Shown here: piece after piece, positions 16,203 to 24,880 of the stretch | How the letters are laid out: the number at the start of each line of letters is the position of its first letter | Position numbering within the stretch: the stretch's first letter is position 1 | NCBI GenBank assembly: GCA_050246735.1 | Contig: JBFWVM010000005.1 | Span: 124,001-188,000, forward strand | Length of the DNA: 64,000 nt | Direction: 5' to 3' | From: Taklimakanibacter sp050246735 | GTDB taxonomy: Bacteria > Pseudomonadota > Alphaproteobacteria > Rhizobiales > Aestuariivirgaceae | The notes under the pieces: model-generated | What the model saw: the letters and a program-made list of their open reading frames with translations, nothing else | The model's database searches: none | Told to the model about the DNA's origin: nothing | Position numbers and translations under genes: made by a program

Positions 16203-17669
16203 TTACTCGGCCGCCGTCAGGGCGGGGCCGCGCACGCGTTCCGAAAGCCCCGAGGCCTGCCAGGCGAGATCGAGCGGCCCCTGCCAGTCGAAATTGTTGA
16301 AGACTGCGGCGAGATGGGCGAAAGGCGGCGCCTGGGCGAAGAGCTGGAAGGTGAGACGGTGGCCTGCATAGTCGGAATTCAGAAGGTCGCGCGCCAGAGC
16401 GAGGAGCTTGCGGCGATCTTCCGCCTGCCATTCGTCATTCAGCGTGTAGAACTTGCTCAGCCATTTGCCGGCTTCGGGATCGCGGAACGTCGCCGCATCC
16501 GGCGTCACGCATATCTGCCCGCCGCACAGCTCACGCGCGATATGCATAATGTGATGCAGTTGCGAGCAGGCAAGAACGCGGCCGGTCAACATTAGCGACT
16601 GGTTGGGCATCCACAGGCCGCCGGGGCTGCGCTCGGCTTGCGCTATGGCCGCCGTCAGATGGGCGTTGATGCCTTCGCGGTAGCAGGCCATCGTCGCCAG
16701 CTTCTCCTGCACGGCTTGCTGCTTCTCAAGACCGGTCTGCCTGACGTTCCACAAGGCGGCACCGATCATCAGGTCGACCAGGCGCAGGTTGCGCTGCACG
16801 AAGGGCAGGGCGGCATACCGATGTACCGTTGCCCTGATATGAAGCGCCGCTTCGGTGTGACGGTAGAAGAGGACGTTCTCCCAGGGGACCAGAACGTCGT
16901 CATAGACGACCAGCGTATCGATTTCGTCGAATTTGTTGGCCAGCGGATAGTCCTCGGCAGGAGCGCGACCGGCGAAGCCGGTGCGGGATATGAAGCGCAG
17001 ATTGGCCGCGGACAAGTCGCAGATGAATCCGACCGCATAGTCGGAATAGGCCTGGTCGCGCCAGTTGGCGATGGTCGGCTTGACGAAAGCCTGGTTCGCG
17101 TAGGCGGCGGCGGTCTCGTACTTTGCGCCTCTCACGATGATACCGGCATCCGTCTCCTTCACCGCATGCAGAAGCATGTCGGGATCTTGCTGTTGCGGCG
17201 GCTTAGAGCGGTCGCCCTTGGGATCGGTGTTGCCCGAAACCTGGAAGAGGTCCTGTTCGATCACGCGCTCGATGTGCCGGTCGATGTTGCGGGCGAATTG
17301 CGGGTCGACGTCGTTGAGGACGTCACGTCCGTCGTAGAGCGACCACATCTCGCCGATATTTTCGTCGCCGATGCGGGTGATGACGCCCTTGATATCGTCG
17401 AGCACCGCGTCCGTGGCCCGTCGCTTCGCGGGCCAATCATCCTTCTCAGTCGGCAGCTTCAGAGCGGTGACCGATCTCCCGCTTTCTCCCTGATAGGTGA
17501 GTACGTCGCGATAGCGTTCCTCGTGCGCCATGTCGTAGACCCGTGCGCGTATATCGACCGCCGGCTTGAACATCGGATGCCGGGTCACATCCTTAACGCG
17601 TTCACCATTGATCCAGACGCGCCGGCCGTCGCGTAGGGACTCGCGGTACTGCTCTCCGGTCCTGAGCAT
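16203..17669 (-). CDS. 4-hydroxyphenylacetate 3-hydroxylase (HpaB) family monooxygenase
   Basis: A 488-residue flavin-dependent monooxygenase of the HpaB/PvcC family, close to the usual length of about 500. Family features are MLRTGEQYRESLRDGRRVWINGE at the start (quoted here as MLRTGEQYRESL), DPQQQ-rich middle, DDVLVPWENVLFYRH near residue 250, and a late ELCGGQICVTPD block. These enzymes use FADH2 supplied by a separate reductase (HpaC), and no such gene is found here. It heads the four-gene minus-strand cluster, 11 bases before the M20 gene. A phenol or N-heterocycle is a plausible substrate. The start follows GAGAGG about 7 bases upstream. Confidence 0.8.
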   Translation of the reverse strand: MLRTGEQYRESLRDGRRVWINGERVKDVTRHPMFKPAVDIRARVYDMAHEERYRDVLTYQGESGRSVTALKLPTEKDDWPAKRRATDAVLDDIKGVITRIGDENIGEMWSLYDGRDVLNDVDPQFARNIDRHIERVIEQDLFQVSGNTDPKGDRSKPPQQQDPDMLLHAVKETDAGIIVRGAKYETAAAYANQAFVKPTIANWRDQAYSDYAVGFICDLSAANLRFISRTGFAGRAPAEDYPLANKFDEIDTLVVYDDVLVPWENVLFYRHTEAALHIRATVHRYAALPFVQRNLRLVDLMIGAALWNVRQTGLEKQQAVQEKLATMACYREGINAHLTAAIAQAERSPGGLWMPNQSLMLTGRVLACSQLHHIMHIARELCGGQICVTPDAATFRDPEAGKWLSKFYTLNDEWQAEDRRKLLALARDLLNSDYAGHRLTFQLFAQAPPFAHLAAVFNNFDWQGPLDLAWQASGLSERVRGPALTAAE

Positions 17670-17737
17670 TACTTCGCCTCTCTTGCCGATGGACAGATCG
17701 GGGTGACAATGCACGAGCGGACCGGCCGCGCCCATTC

Positions 17738-17757
17738 GCCAATGCTGAGGCATTGGC
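17738..17757. promoter_or_regulatory. Dyad in the divergent promoter of the catabolic cluster
   Basis: GCCAATGC (17738-17745) and GCATTGGC (17750-17757) are perfect 8-base arms with a 4-base spacer, located between the minus-strand monooxygenase gene and the plus-strand binding-protein gene. It is a candidate operator for the LysR regulator at 19572-20477, the only regulator of the cluster. The rest of the 232-base gap shows no other strong signal. Confidence 0.45.
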
Positions 17758-17901
17758 CCGGTTTCTCCACGAGCCCCGGCACCTCGGGTTGCGGGCACAT
17801 CATAAGGAAAACCGTGGCTAAGCCTCGCGAATCCCGAATGGGAATTCCTCCCGACGCAAGGCAATCTCGGCGACGGCTTCGCAAGCAGGGGAGGGACGAC
17901 G

Positions 17902-19479
17902 GTGAGCGGTGTGCAGAACGGGAGCGCGAGACGCGTGGAGAAGCTGGGCATGGTGAGCCGTCGGCGTTTCCTGCACGGAGCGGCGGCCGGCATGATTGTG
18001 CCGGCATTGGCCGGGCCGGGGGGAAGTGCCAAGGCCGAGGGGCCGAAGCGCGGCGGGCATCTGATTGTCGGCGTCGACGGCGCATCCACCAGCGACACTT
18101 TCGATCCGGCGCTCTATCTCGGCATATTCACCCAGGTCGTCGGCCAGTCCATCAACAACACGCTGATCGAAATCGACGAGAAGGTCCAAGCCCGTCCGGC
18201 GCTGGCGACCGCCTGGGAGCCGAATGCGGCGGCCGACAGTTGGGTGATCAAGCTCCGGGACGGTGTCGTCTTCCACAATGGCAAGGAGATGACCGCCTCC
18301 GATGTCGTCTCCTCACTGCAGTACCATCGCCAGGAGGGCTCGCGATCGCCCGCCAAGGTGTTCCTCGGCTCCGTCGTCGAGATCACGGCGTCCGGCAAAT
18401 ACGAAGTCACGGTGAAGCTCGATGCCGGCAATGCCGACTTCCCCTTCATTCTCGGTGATTACCATCTCGTCATCGGGCCGGCCGACAATCCTCTCGACCG
18501 GGGTATCGGCACTGGTCCCTATGTGCTCGAGAATTTCCAGCCCGGCGTGTCGGCGCGCCTGACGCGCAACAAGAACTACTGGAATTCCGAGCGCGCCTTC
18601 GTCGATTCGGTCGAGGTGCTGGCGATCAACGATCCGTCAGCGCGAATCTTTGCGCTCAAGTCGGGCGCCGTGCATCTCATCAATCAGGTCCCGCCAAAGT
18701 TGGTGAGCCGGCTGGAGACGGATCCGACGGTTCAGATATTCGAATCCGCCGCGGCTGCGCATTATGCGCTGCCCATGCGCTGTGATACTCCGCCCTTCGA
18801 CAATAACGATGTCCGACTGGCCGTGAAATATGCCATCGATCGCGACGGTATACTCACCAAGATCCTCAATGGACACGGACGTATAGCCAACGATCAGCCC
18901 ATTCCGGACTTCGATCCGTTCTTCGCCGATCTGCCCCAGCGCCGCTATGATCCCGACAAGGCCCGTTTCCATTTCCAGAAGTCGGGCTACTCCGGGCCCC
19001 TGGTCCTCTCGGTCTCGGATGTCGCTTTTGCTGGCTGCGTCGATGCGGCGGTGCTGATAAAGGAATCGGCCGCTCAAGCGGGGATCGATATCCAGGTCGA
19101 TTCGGTTCCGGCCGACGGCTTCTGGGAGAACACCTGGATGAAGAAGCCGTGGTCCGCCGCCTATTGGGACGGCCGCCCGACCCCCGACATGATGTTCTCG
19201 CTGCTCTACAAGTCGGATGCCGCGTGGAACGACACCTTCTGGAAGCGGCCAGACTTCGACAAGATACTCGTCGAAGCCCGGTCCGAGCTGGATTTTGGCA
19301 AGCGCGCGGAAATGTACCGCGCCCTGCAAGTCATGATCGTCGAGGAGGGCGGGCAGATCATTCCTGTCTTCAACAACTTCATCGACGCCGGCGCCCGTAG
19401 CCTCAGAGGCTTCGTGCCGATGCCCACCCACAGCTTGAGCGGCTGGCGCGCGGTGGAGAAAGTGTGGATCGACGCCTAG
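17902..19479 (+). CDS. ABC transporter substrate-binding protein, family 5 (orphan, Tat-exported)
   Basis: A 525-residue family-5 (peptide/nickel/opine type) binding protein. The GTG start at 17902 is preferred because GGGAGGG lies about six bases upstream. A twin-arginine signal, SRRRFLHGAAAG near residues 18-29, is followed by a hydrophobic stretch, so it is probably exported folded by the Tat system. The mature region has the family blocks RPALATAWEP, FHNGKEMTASDV and GTGPYVLENFQPG. No permease or ATPase gene lies next to it, so it must use a transporter encoded elsewhere or act as a scavenging binder. It is divergent from the catabolic genes, which suggests that it binds their substrate. 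Confidence 0.85.
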   Translation: MSGVQNGSARRVEKLGMVSRRRFLHGAAAGMIVPALAGPGGSAKAEGPKRGGHLIVGVDGASTSDTFDPALYLGIFTQVVGQSINNTLIEIDEKVQARPALATAWEPNAAADSWVIKLRDGVVFHNGKEMTASDVVSSLQYHRQEGSRSPAKVFLGSVVEITASGKYEVTVKLDAGNADFPFILGDYHLVIGPADNPLDRGIGTGPYVLENFQPGVSARLTRNKNYWNSERAFVDSVEVLAINDPSARIFALKSGAVHLINQVPPKLVSRLETDPTVQIFESAAAAHYALPMRCDTPPFDNNDVRLAVKYAIDRDGILTKILNGHGRIANDQPIPDFDPFFADLPQRRYDPDKARFHFQKSGYSGPLVLSVSDVAFAGCVDAAVLIKESAAQAGIDIQVDSVPADGFWENTWMKKPWSAAYWDGRPTPDMMFSLLYKSDAAWNDTFWKRPDFDKILVEARSELDFGKRAEMYRALQVMIVEEGGQIIPVFNNFIDAGARSLRGFVPMPTHSLSGWRAVEKVWIDA

Positions 19480-19571
19480 AAGTCGCTCTTCCGACTGGAG
19501 GAAAATCTTCGATCAAAGCTGAGGGATTCTGCTACTCTCGCGGTCGTTCTCCTGCTTGAGGTTCGTCCGCA

Positions 19572-20477
19572 ATGCGCGTCACTCTGAGGCAACTGAGATA
19601 TTTCGTTGCTGCCGCTGAGCATGGCAGCATCGTGCTGGCATCCGAGAGCATTAATATTTCGCAGCCGTCCATCTCGGCCGCCGTCGCGCATCTGGAAACG
19701 GAGTACGATGTCCAGCTGTTCATCCGTCACCTGGCCCATGGACTCTCGCTGACGCCGGCCGGGCGGCAGTTCCTGGTCTCCGCCAAGACGATATTGCAGC
19801 ATGTAGACGGTCTGCGTCATGTGGTCGATGAACTGTCGACGGAGCTGCGGGGATCGCTGAATGTCGGGTGTTACAGGACGTTCGCACCCCTCATCATCAC
19901 CGACATCGTCAAGCAGTTCACCGACAACTATCCCGGCATTCACGTGAAAATATGGGAGATGGACCAGCCGCAGATCGTCAAGGGCCTGCAGAATGTCGAT
20001 ATCGAGCTCGCTGTGACTTATGGCGTTGGTCTTCCGGAGGGAGTCGCTTTCGAGCCGCTCAGCGAGCTCGCTCCGCATGTTCTGCTGAGCGCCGACCACA
20101 GGTTCGTGAATGACGGTCCCCTTGACTTACAGGAACTGGCCAGTGAACCATTTATCCTGTTCGATTTTCCGTTGGCGCGCGAATATTTCATGTCGTTCTT
20201 CCTGAACAAGGGCATTACGCCGCGCATCGCGGCGTCTTCCCCCAGTCTCGACATGGTCCGCAGCTATGTCGCGAGTGGTCTCGGCTATTCCCTGGCGGTC
20301 GCCAAGCCGCGCAGCAGCGCTGCCCTGAACGGGAAATCCGTCGTCTACCGTCCATTGCAGGGCGGATATCCGTCCATTGCCGTGGGTATCGCCGCTTTGC
20401 GCGAGCTTAGAAAGACCCGGTCCATGATCGCTTTTGAAGCGCTGTGCAGGGCGATGATCGATCGCGAACTGGAGTGA
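19572..20477 (+). CDS. LysR family transcriptional regulator
   Basis: A 301-residue LysR regulator. The N-terminal winged helix-turn-helix is at about residues 3-62 (LRQLRYFVAAAEHGSI, NISQPSISAAV, LTPAG). The C-terminal effector-binding domain follows, with GSLNVGCYRTFAPLI typical of CynR/CysB-like sensors of small acids. It lies 92 bases after the orphan binding-protein gene on the same strand. It is the only candidate regulator of the divergent cluster, and the dyad at 17738-17757 is a plausible target. The effector is unknown. Confidence 0.88.
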   Translation: MRVTLRQLRYFVAAAEHGSIVLASESINISQPSISAAVAHLETEYDVQLFIRHLAHGLSLTPAGRQFLVSAKTILQHVDGLRHVVDELSTELRGSLNVGCYRTFAPLIITDIVKQFTDNYPGIHVKIWEMDQPQIVKGLQNVDIELAVTYGVGLPEGVAFEPLSELAPHVLLSADHRFVNDGPLDLQELASEPFILFDFPLAREYFMSFFLNKGITPRIAASSPSLDMVRSYVASGLGYSLAVAKPRSSAALNGKSVVYRPLQGGYPSIAVGIAALRELRKTRSMIAFEALCRAMIDRELE

Positions 20478-20495
20478 TCCGCAAGATTGCGGACA

Positions 20496-20650
20496 TCACC
20501 CTTCCCTGATGAGCTTCGGATTGGCCTCGGCGAAGCTGCGGGATTCCTGGTCGACGCGCTCGAGATGCTTGCGCATCGCCGTCTCCGCCTTCTCCATCTT
20601 CCGTGACCGGACGGCCGCGGCGATGTCGCGATGCTCGTCGAGCGTGCCCG
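20496..20650 (-). pseudogene. C-terminal relic of a GntR/FCD regulator
   Basis: The minus strand encodes HRDIAAAVRSRKMEKAETAM and RKHLERVDQESRSFAEANPKL before a stop. This is the typical last two helices of an FCD (FadR C-terminal) domain, in which DEHRxIxxAxxxxD...A...MRxHL is conserved. Upstream of about 20650 the similarity ends abruptly where sugar-ATPase sequence on the opposite strand begins. The DNA-binding domain and most of the effector domain are gone. Confidence 0.65.
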
Positions 20651-21326
20651 CCCGCCTCCTGGGCTCGGGGCGCACCGAGATCCTGGAAGCGATCTTCGGG
20701 GCCGGCGAAGGCCGGGTCCGGGGCGCGATCGCGATCGCCGGGCGGCCGGCCGACGTCTCCTCGCCGCAGCGGGCGCGCGAGCTCGGCCTGGCTTTCGTGC
20801 CCGAGGACCGGAAGGTCAAGGGCCCAGTGCTCGGCGACACGACCTCCGACATATCGCCCTGCCGTCCTTCGCGCGCCTGTCGCGCTTCGGCCTGCGGCGG
20901 CCGGCGCGCGAGGAAGCGGCCGCCATGCGCCAGATCCGCAATCTCACCATCGCCTGCCGCAGCCACGCCCAGACGAGCGGCACCCTGTCCGGCGGCAACC
21001 AGCAGAAGGTCGTGCTCGGCAAATGGCTCGAGACCAGGCCGCGCGTGCTGCTGCTCGACGAGCCGACGCGCGGCATCGACGTCGGTGCCAAGCAGGAGAT
21101 ACACGACCTCATCCTGGCGCTGGCGGTCGAAGGGCTCGCCGTCGTGGTGGTGAGCTCGGAGCTGCCGGAGCTCCTGCATCTTTCCGACCGCATCCTGGTG
21201 ATGAGCGAAGGCCGGCCGCAGGGCATCCTGGAGCGGGCGCAGGCGAGTGAGGAGGCGATCATGCATCTCGCCACCCGCGGACATCGCGACGCCACCGCAA
21301 GCCTCGCCGCGGGAGCGCCGGCATGA
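20650..21326 (+). pseudogene. Truncated, frameshifted sugar ABC ATPase (RbsA-like second half)
   Basis: The plus strand encodes the second nucleotide-binding domain of an RbsA/MglA-type ATPase: RLLGSGRTEILEAIFGAGEG, then GLAFVPEDRKVKGPVLGDTTSD. The frame then changes near 20851 and continues as SGTLSGGNQQKVVLGKWL, LLLDEPTRGIDVGAKQEI and VVVSSELPELLHLSDRI to the stop at 21326. The whole first ATPase domain is missing. The 5' truncation and the internal frameshift show that it is not functional. It lies upstream of a permease relic, as in an ancestral ribose-type operon. Confidence 0.8.
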
Positions 21327-21702
21327 ACCTGTGGCGCACCTTGTCGGCGACCAAGCTCTATTGGGGCCTCGTCCTCATCTTCGCCATCGGCGTCCTGTTC
21401 TCGCCCGAGACGTCGAGCGGCAAGAACTACGGCAATCTCACCGACGTGCTGCGCCAGGTATCGATCATCGGCCTTCCGCCGTCGGCATGACGACGGTCAT
21501 CCTGATCGCCGGCATCGATCTCTCGGTCGGATCGCTCATGGCTTTCGCCTCGGTGGTCACCGGCATGCTGCTCACGCAGGCCGGCTGGACACCCGCCGCC
21601 GGCATGGGCGTGCCGGCACTCGCCATCGTCGCCTTCGTCCTCTTCGCCGGCCTGACGCGCTTCGTTTTCGCCAATCTCGCGCGCGTTGGCGATGCCGGGT
21701 AA
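21323..21702 (+). pseudogene. Truncated, frameshifted sugar ABC permease
   Basis: An ATG at 21323 opens MNLWRTLSATKLYWGLVLIF, a typical RbsC-type N-terminus, but the frame meets a stop at 21490. The homologous sequence continues in another frame as GMTTVILIAGIDLSVGSLMA up to a stop at 21702, about a third of the normal 330 residues. A small deletion near 21470 explains the frame change. The rest of the permease is missing. Its start overlaps the ATPase relic stop by four bases, so the original operon structure is still visible. Confidence 0.8.
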
Positions 21703-21772
21703 TACCTTTGGATCATCGCATGATGCTCGCGGATGGATTGGCCGGATGGAGCGGTCGCGCTAGAGAGAAGCC

Positions 21773-22762
21773 ATGGCCGATCTGACCAGCCTCGTCCATA
21801 ATTACGGGCTCGCTCTCGTCTTCCTGAGCGCGTTCATCGAGCAGGTCGGCCTGCCCATTCCATCCTATCCGGTGCTTCTGGTTGCCGGCGCCTTGAGCTT
21901 CGCCGGCGGAGATCCGCTCGTCCTGATCGTGGCCACGGGCGCGCTGGGCGTCGTGCTGGGCGATCTCCTGGTTTACGCCACCGGAGCGCGGTTCGGCCGC
22001 CGCGCCCTGTCGGTTGTGTGCAAGCTCAGTCTCGCGCGCGACAATTGCGTGCGGCAGACGGAAGACAGGTTTGCCCATTACGGACCGCGCGCCCTTCTGT
22101 TCGTCAAATTCATTCCGGGATTCGCCCTGGTGCTTATCCTCCTCTGCGGCGTCGCCCGGCTGGCCATCCCGACGTTCCTCATGCTCGACGGTGCCGGCGC
22201 CGCCGCCTATGTCGCCGTCCCCGTCGTGCTCGGAGCCGTCTTCCATGACGCCGTCGACGCCGCTCTGGCGGCGGTCACACGGTGGGGCGAATATGGCACC
22301 GCGCTCGTCGCCGCCGTCCTGGTCTCCTATCTGATCTTCCGGCTCGTCGACCGCCGGCTGTTCATGAGGCGGCTCAGGATGGCCCGCATTTCGGCGCAGG
22401 AGCTCGCCGGGCTGATCGACTCGGGCCGGCATCCCGTCATTTTCGATGTCCGCTCCGCCGAGGCCCGCCGGAAGGAAGGTGTCATCCCGGGCTCCGTCGG
22501 CGCGCGTCCCGACGAGATATCCCGCACCGCCGCGCATTATGCGCGCGACGCGGAGATCGTCGTCTACTGCTCCTGCCCCAACGAGGCGTCCGCGGCCGTC
22601 GCAGCGCTCCATCTCAAGCGCGCCGGCTTCCGGCACATTCGGCCCTTGTCGGGGGGAATCGCCGCCTGGGCGCGGGCCGGACGGCCTGTCCAGCCCGCCG
22701 CGATGGAGCCTGAGCCGGCAGCACGCTACGCCCGAAGCCGATCGTCGCGCAGGGACCAATGA
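21773..22762 (+). CDS. DedA family membrane protein with C-terminal rhodanese domain
   Basis: A 329-residue fusion. Residues about 1-195 are a DedA (VTT) membrane domain with four or more hydrophobic spans, including the family's re-entrant motif region FIEQVGLPIPSYP and FVKFIPGF. Residues about 205-310 are a rhodanese domain: FDVRSAEARRKEGVIPGSV, then the active loop VVYCSCPNEASA with the catalytic Cys, and the closing LSGGIAAWARAG. DedA proteins move lipids such as undecaprenyl phosphate or phospholipids across the membrane; the rhodanese part should lie in the cytoplasm and could carry sulfane sulfur. A short basic tail ends the protein. It stands alone. Confidence 0.85.
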   Translation: MADLTSLVHNYGLALVFLSAFIEQVGLPIPSYPVLLVAGALSFAGGDPLVLIVATGALGVVLGDLLVYATGARFGRRALSVVCKLSLARDNCVRQTEDRFAHYGPRALLFVKFIPGFALVLILLCGVARLAIPTFLMLDGAGAAAYVAVPVVLGAVFHDAVDAALAAVTRWGEYGTALVAAVLVSYLIFRLVDRRLFMRRLRMARISAQELAGLIDSGRHPVIFDVRSAEARRKEGVIPGSVGARPDEISRTAAHYARDAEIVVYCSCPNEASAAVAALHLKRAGFRHIRPLSGGIAAWARAGRPVQPAAMEPEPAARYARSRSSRRDQ

Positions 22763-22799
22763 ATGCCGACACGTCCTCGATTCTCTATTGCAACGGCGT

Positions 22800-23690
22800 T
22801 CATGCCGCCTTCTTCAGCACCCTTTCCATCGTGCGGCCGATCTCCGACGGCGAGGGCGAGATCGCGACGCCGGCGTCGCGCAGGAGCTCGACCTTCTCGC
22901 TGGCGCTTTCGCCGAAGGCCTGGATGATGGCGCCGGCGTGGCCCATGCGCCGGCCCTTGGGTGCCGAGAGCCCCGCAACATAGGCTGCGACCGGCTTCGC
23001 CATGTTCTGGGCGATGAAGGCCGCGGCTTCGGCCTCCTGCGGCCCGCCGATCTCGCCGATCATCATCACCGCATGCGTGTCCGGATCCTGCTCGAACAGC
23101 TCCAATATGTCGCGGAACGACGAGCCGTTGATCGGATCGCCGCCGATGCCGACGCTGGTCGATACGCCGATGCCGAGCTCCTTCATCTGCGCCGCCGCCT
23201 CATAGCCGAGCGTCCCGGAGCGGCTGACGACGCCGATATGGCCCGGCAGATAGATGTGGCCCGGCATGATGCCGAGCAGCGCCTTGCCGGGGCTGATGAT
23301 GCCGGCGCAATTGGGTCCCACCAGCCGCATGCGGCTGTCGCGGGCGTAGCGGCGCATGTAGCGCTTCACCCGGATCATGTCCTTGGCCGGGATGCCGTCG
23401 GTGATGGCGACGCAGAGCTCGAGCCCGGCATCGGCCGCCTCCATGATCGAATCGGCGGCGAAGGGCGGCGGAACGAACACGACGCAAGCGGTCGCGCCGG
23501 TTTTCTCGGCCGCCTCCTTCACCGTGTCGAAGACCGGCACGTTGTGGATGCTGCCGCCGCCTTTGCCCGGCGTGACGCCGCCCACGACGTTGGTGCCGTA
23601 GGCGATCATCTCCGTGGTGTGGAAGCTGCCGATCTTTCCGGTGATGCCAAGGACGAGAACCGGGGTCGCGCGGTCGAGGAGTATGCTCAT
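22800..23690 (-). CDS. mtkB: Malate-CoA (succinate-CoA) ligase, alpha subunit
   Basis: A 296-residue ADP-forming acyl-CoA ligase alpha subunit. The CoA-binding Rossmann part starts VLVLGITGKIGSFHT, and the phosphorylated His lies in RRMGHAGAIIQ, as in SucD. Succinate and malate enzymes look alike; the position directly after mtkA and the serine-glyoxylate aminotransferase gene favours malate-CoA ligase of the serine cycle, which makes malyl-CoA from malate, ATP and CoA. The start overlaps the mtkA stop by four bases (23687-23690). Confidence 0.87.
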   Translation of the reverse strand: MSILLDRATPVLVLGITGKIGSFHTTEMIAYGTNVVGGVTPGKGGGSIHNVPVFDTVKEAAEKTGATACVVFVPPPFAADSIMEAADAGLELCVAITDGIPAKDMIRVKRYMRRYARDSRMRLVGPNCAGIISPGKALLGIMPGHIYLPGHIGVVSRSGTLGYEAAAQMKELGIGVSTSVGIGGDPINGSSFRDILELFEQDPDTHAVMMIGEIGGPQEAEAAAFIAQNMAKPVAAYVAGLSAPKGRRMGHAGAIIQAFGESASEKVELLRDAGVAISPSPSEIGRTMERVLKKAA

Positions 23691-24880
23691 GACGCCACCT
23701 TGGCGAGTGAATCGCTGCGCCAGGCCGCCACCGCGCGGCTGGCCGCTTCCGCGAGCGTCGCGGCGCGGATGACGGGAAGCCCGGAGCGCGCCAGGATCTT
23801 GCGCCCCTCCTCGACATGCGTGCCCGCAAGCCTGACCACGACCGGCATGTTGATCGGCGACCTCTGCAGCGCCATCACGATGCCTTCCGCCACCCAGTCG
23901 CAACGATTGATGCCGGCGAAGATGTTGACCAGAATGGCCCGCACCTTGTCGTCCGAGGTCACGAGCCGGAAGGCCTTGGCGACGCGCTCGGGCGTGGCAC
24001 CGCCGCCGATGTCGAGGAAGTTGGCTGGTTCGCCGCCCGCCGCCTTGATCATGTCCATGGTCGCCATGGCGAGGCCGGCGCCGTTCACGATGCAGCCGAT
24101 CTCGCCGTCGAGGCCGACATAGGACAGGCCGCGGTCATTGGCCCTGGTCTCGCGCGCATCTTCTTGCGACTTGTCGCGCAGCTCCGCGATATGCGGCAGC
24201 CGGAAGAGCGCATTGTCGTCGAAGGTCATCTTGGCGTCGAGGGCGATGAGACGGTTGTCCTCGGTGACGGCCAGCGGGTTGATCTCGACCATGGTCGCAT
24301 CGAGTTCCTCGAAAGCCTTGTAGCAGCCGAGGATGGTCGCGACCGCCTGCTGCGTCAGCGCCGGCTCGAGGCCGAGGCCGAAGGCGATCTCGCGCGCCTG
24401 GAAGGCCGGCATGCCGACCGCGGGCTCGACCACGCTGCGGATGATCGATCCGGGCTCACGCTCCGCGATCTCCTCGATCTCCATGCCGCCGGCGCTCGAG
24501 GCCACGACCATCACGCGCTCCGATTTGCGGTCGAGCACCAGGCCCAGATAGATCTCGCGCCGGATGGCGACGGCGCCCTCGACATAGACGCGATAGACGG
24601 TCTTGCCCTGCGGCCCCGTCTGCTGGGTCACGAGGCGCTTGCCGAAAAGCGTGTCGGCCGCCTCCTCGACCTGATGCTCGGAGGTGCAGAGCTTGACGCC
24701 GCCCGCCTTGCCGCGGCCGCCGGAATGGATTTGCGCCTTGACGATCCATTTGCTGCCGCCGATGTCGCGGGCCCGATAGGCGGCCTGCTCGGGGCTGTAG
24801 GCGAGGCCGCCGGGAGGGACCGCGACGCCGAAGCGCGCCAGGATCTCCTTGGCCTGATACTCGTGAATATCCATGGTCAC
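23687..24880 (-). CDS. mtkA: Malate-CoA ligase, beta subunit
   Basis: A 397-residue ATP-grasp subunit of the SucC/MtkA family. It starts MDIHEYQAKEILARFGV like SucC, has KAQIHSGGRGKAGGVKL in the ATP-grasp domain, EINPLAV for metal binding, and GAGLAMATMDMI with NIFAGINRCDWVA in the ligase part. Together with MtkB it makes malyl-CoA, which malyl-CoA lyase (26992-27969) splits to glyoxylate and acetyl-CoA. It overlaps sgaA by four bases upstream and mtkB downstream. The second Met (24874) may be the true start. Confidence 0.88.
   Translation of the reverse strand: MTMDIHEYQAKEILARFGVAVPPGGLAYSPEQAAYRARDIGGSKWIVKAQIHSGGRGKAGGVKLCTSEHQVEEAADTLFGKRLVTQQTGPQGKTVYRVYVEGAVAIRREIYLGLVLDRKSERVMVVASSAGGMEIEEIAEREPGSIIRSVVEPAVGMPAFQAREIAFGLGLEPALTQQAVATILGCYKAFEELDATMVEINPLAVTEDNRLIALDAKMTFDDNALFRLPHIAELRDKSQEDARETRANDRGLSYVGLDGEIGCIVNGAGLAMATMDMIKAAGGEPANFLDIGGGATPERVAKAFRLVTSDDKVRAILVNIFAGINRCDWVAEGIVMALQRSPINMPVVVRLAGTHVEEGRKILARSGLPVIRAATLAEAASRAVAAWRSDSLAKVAS

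Noticed and set aside
16203..18098. N-terminal extension of the HpaB-like gene to 631 codons
   Set aside because: The extension would cover the divergent promoter and part of the binding-protein gene, has Pro/Ser/Arg-rich noise sequence, and family homology begins at 17669.
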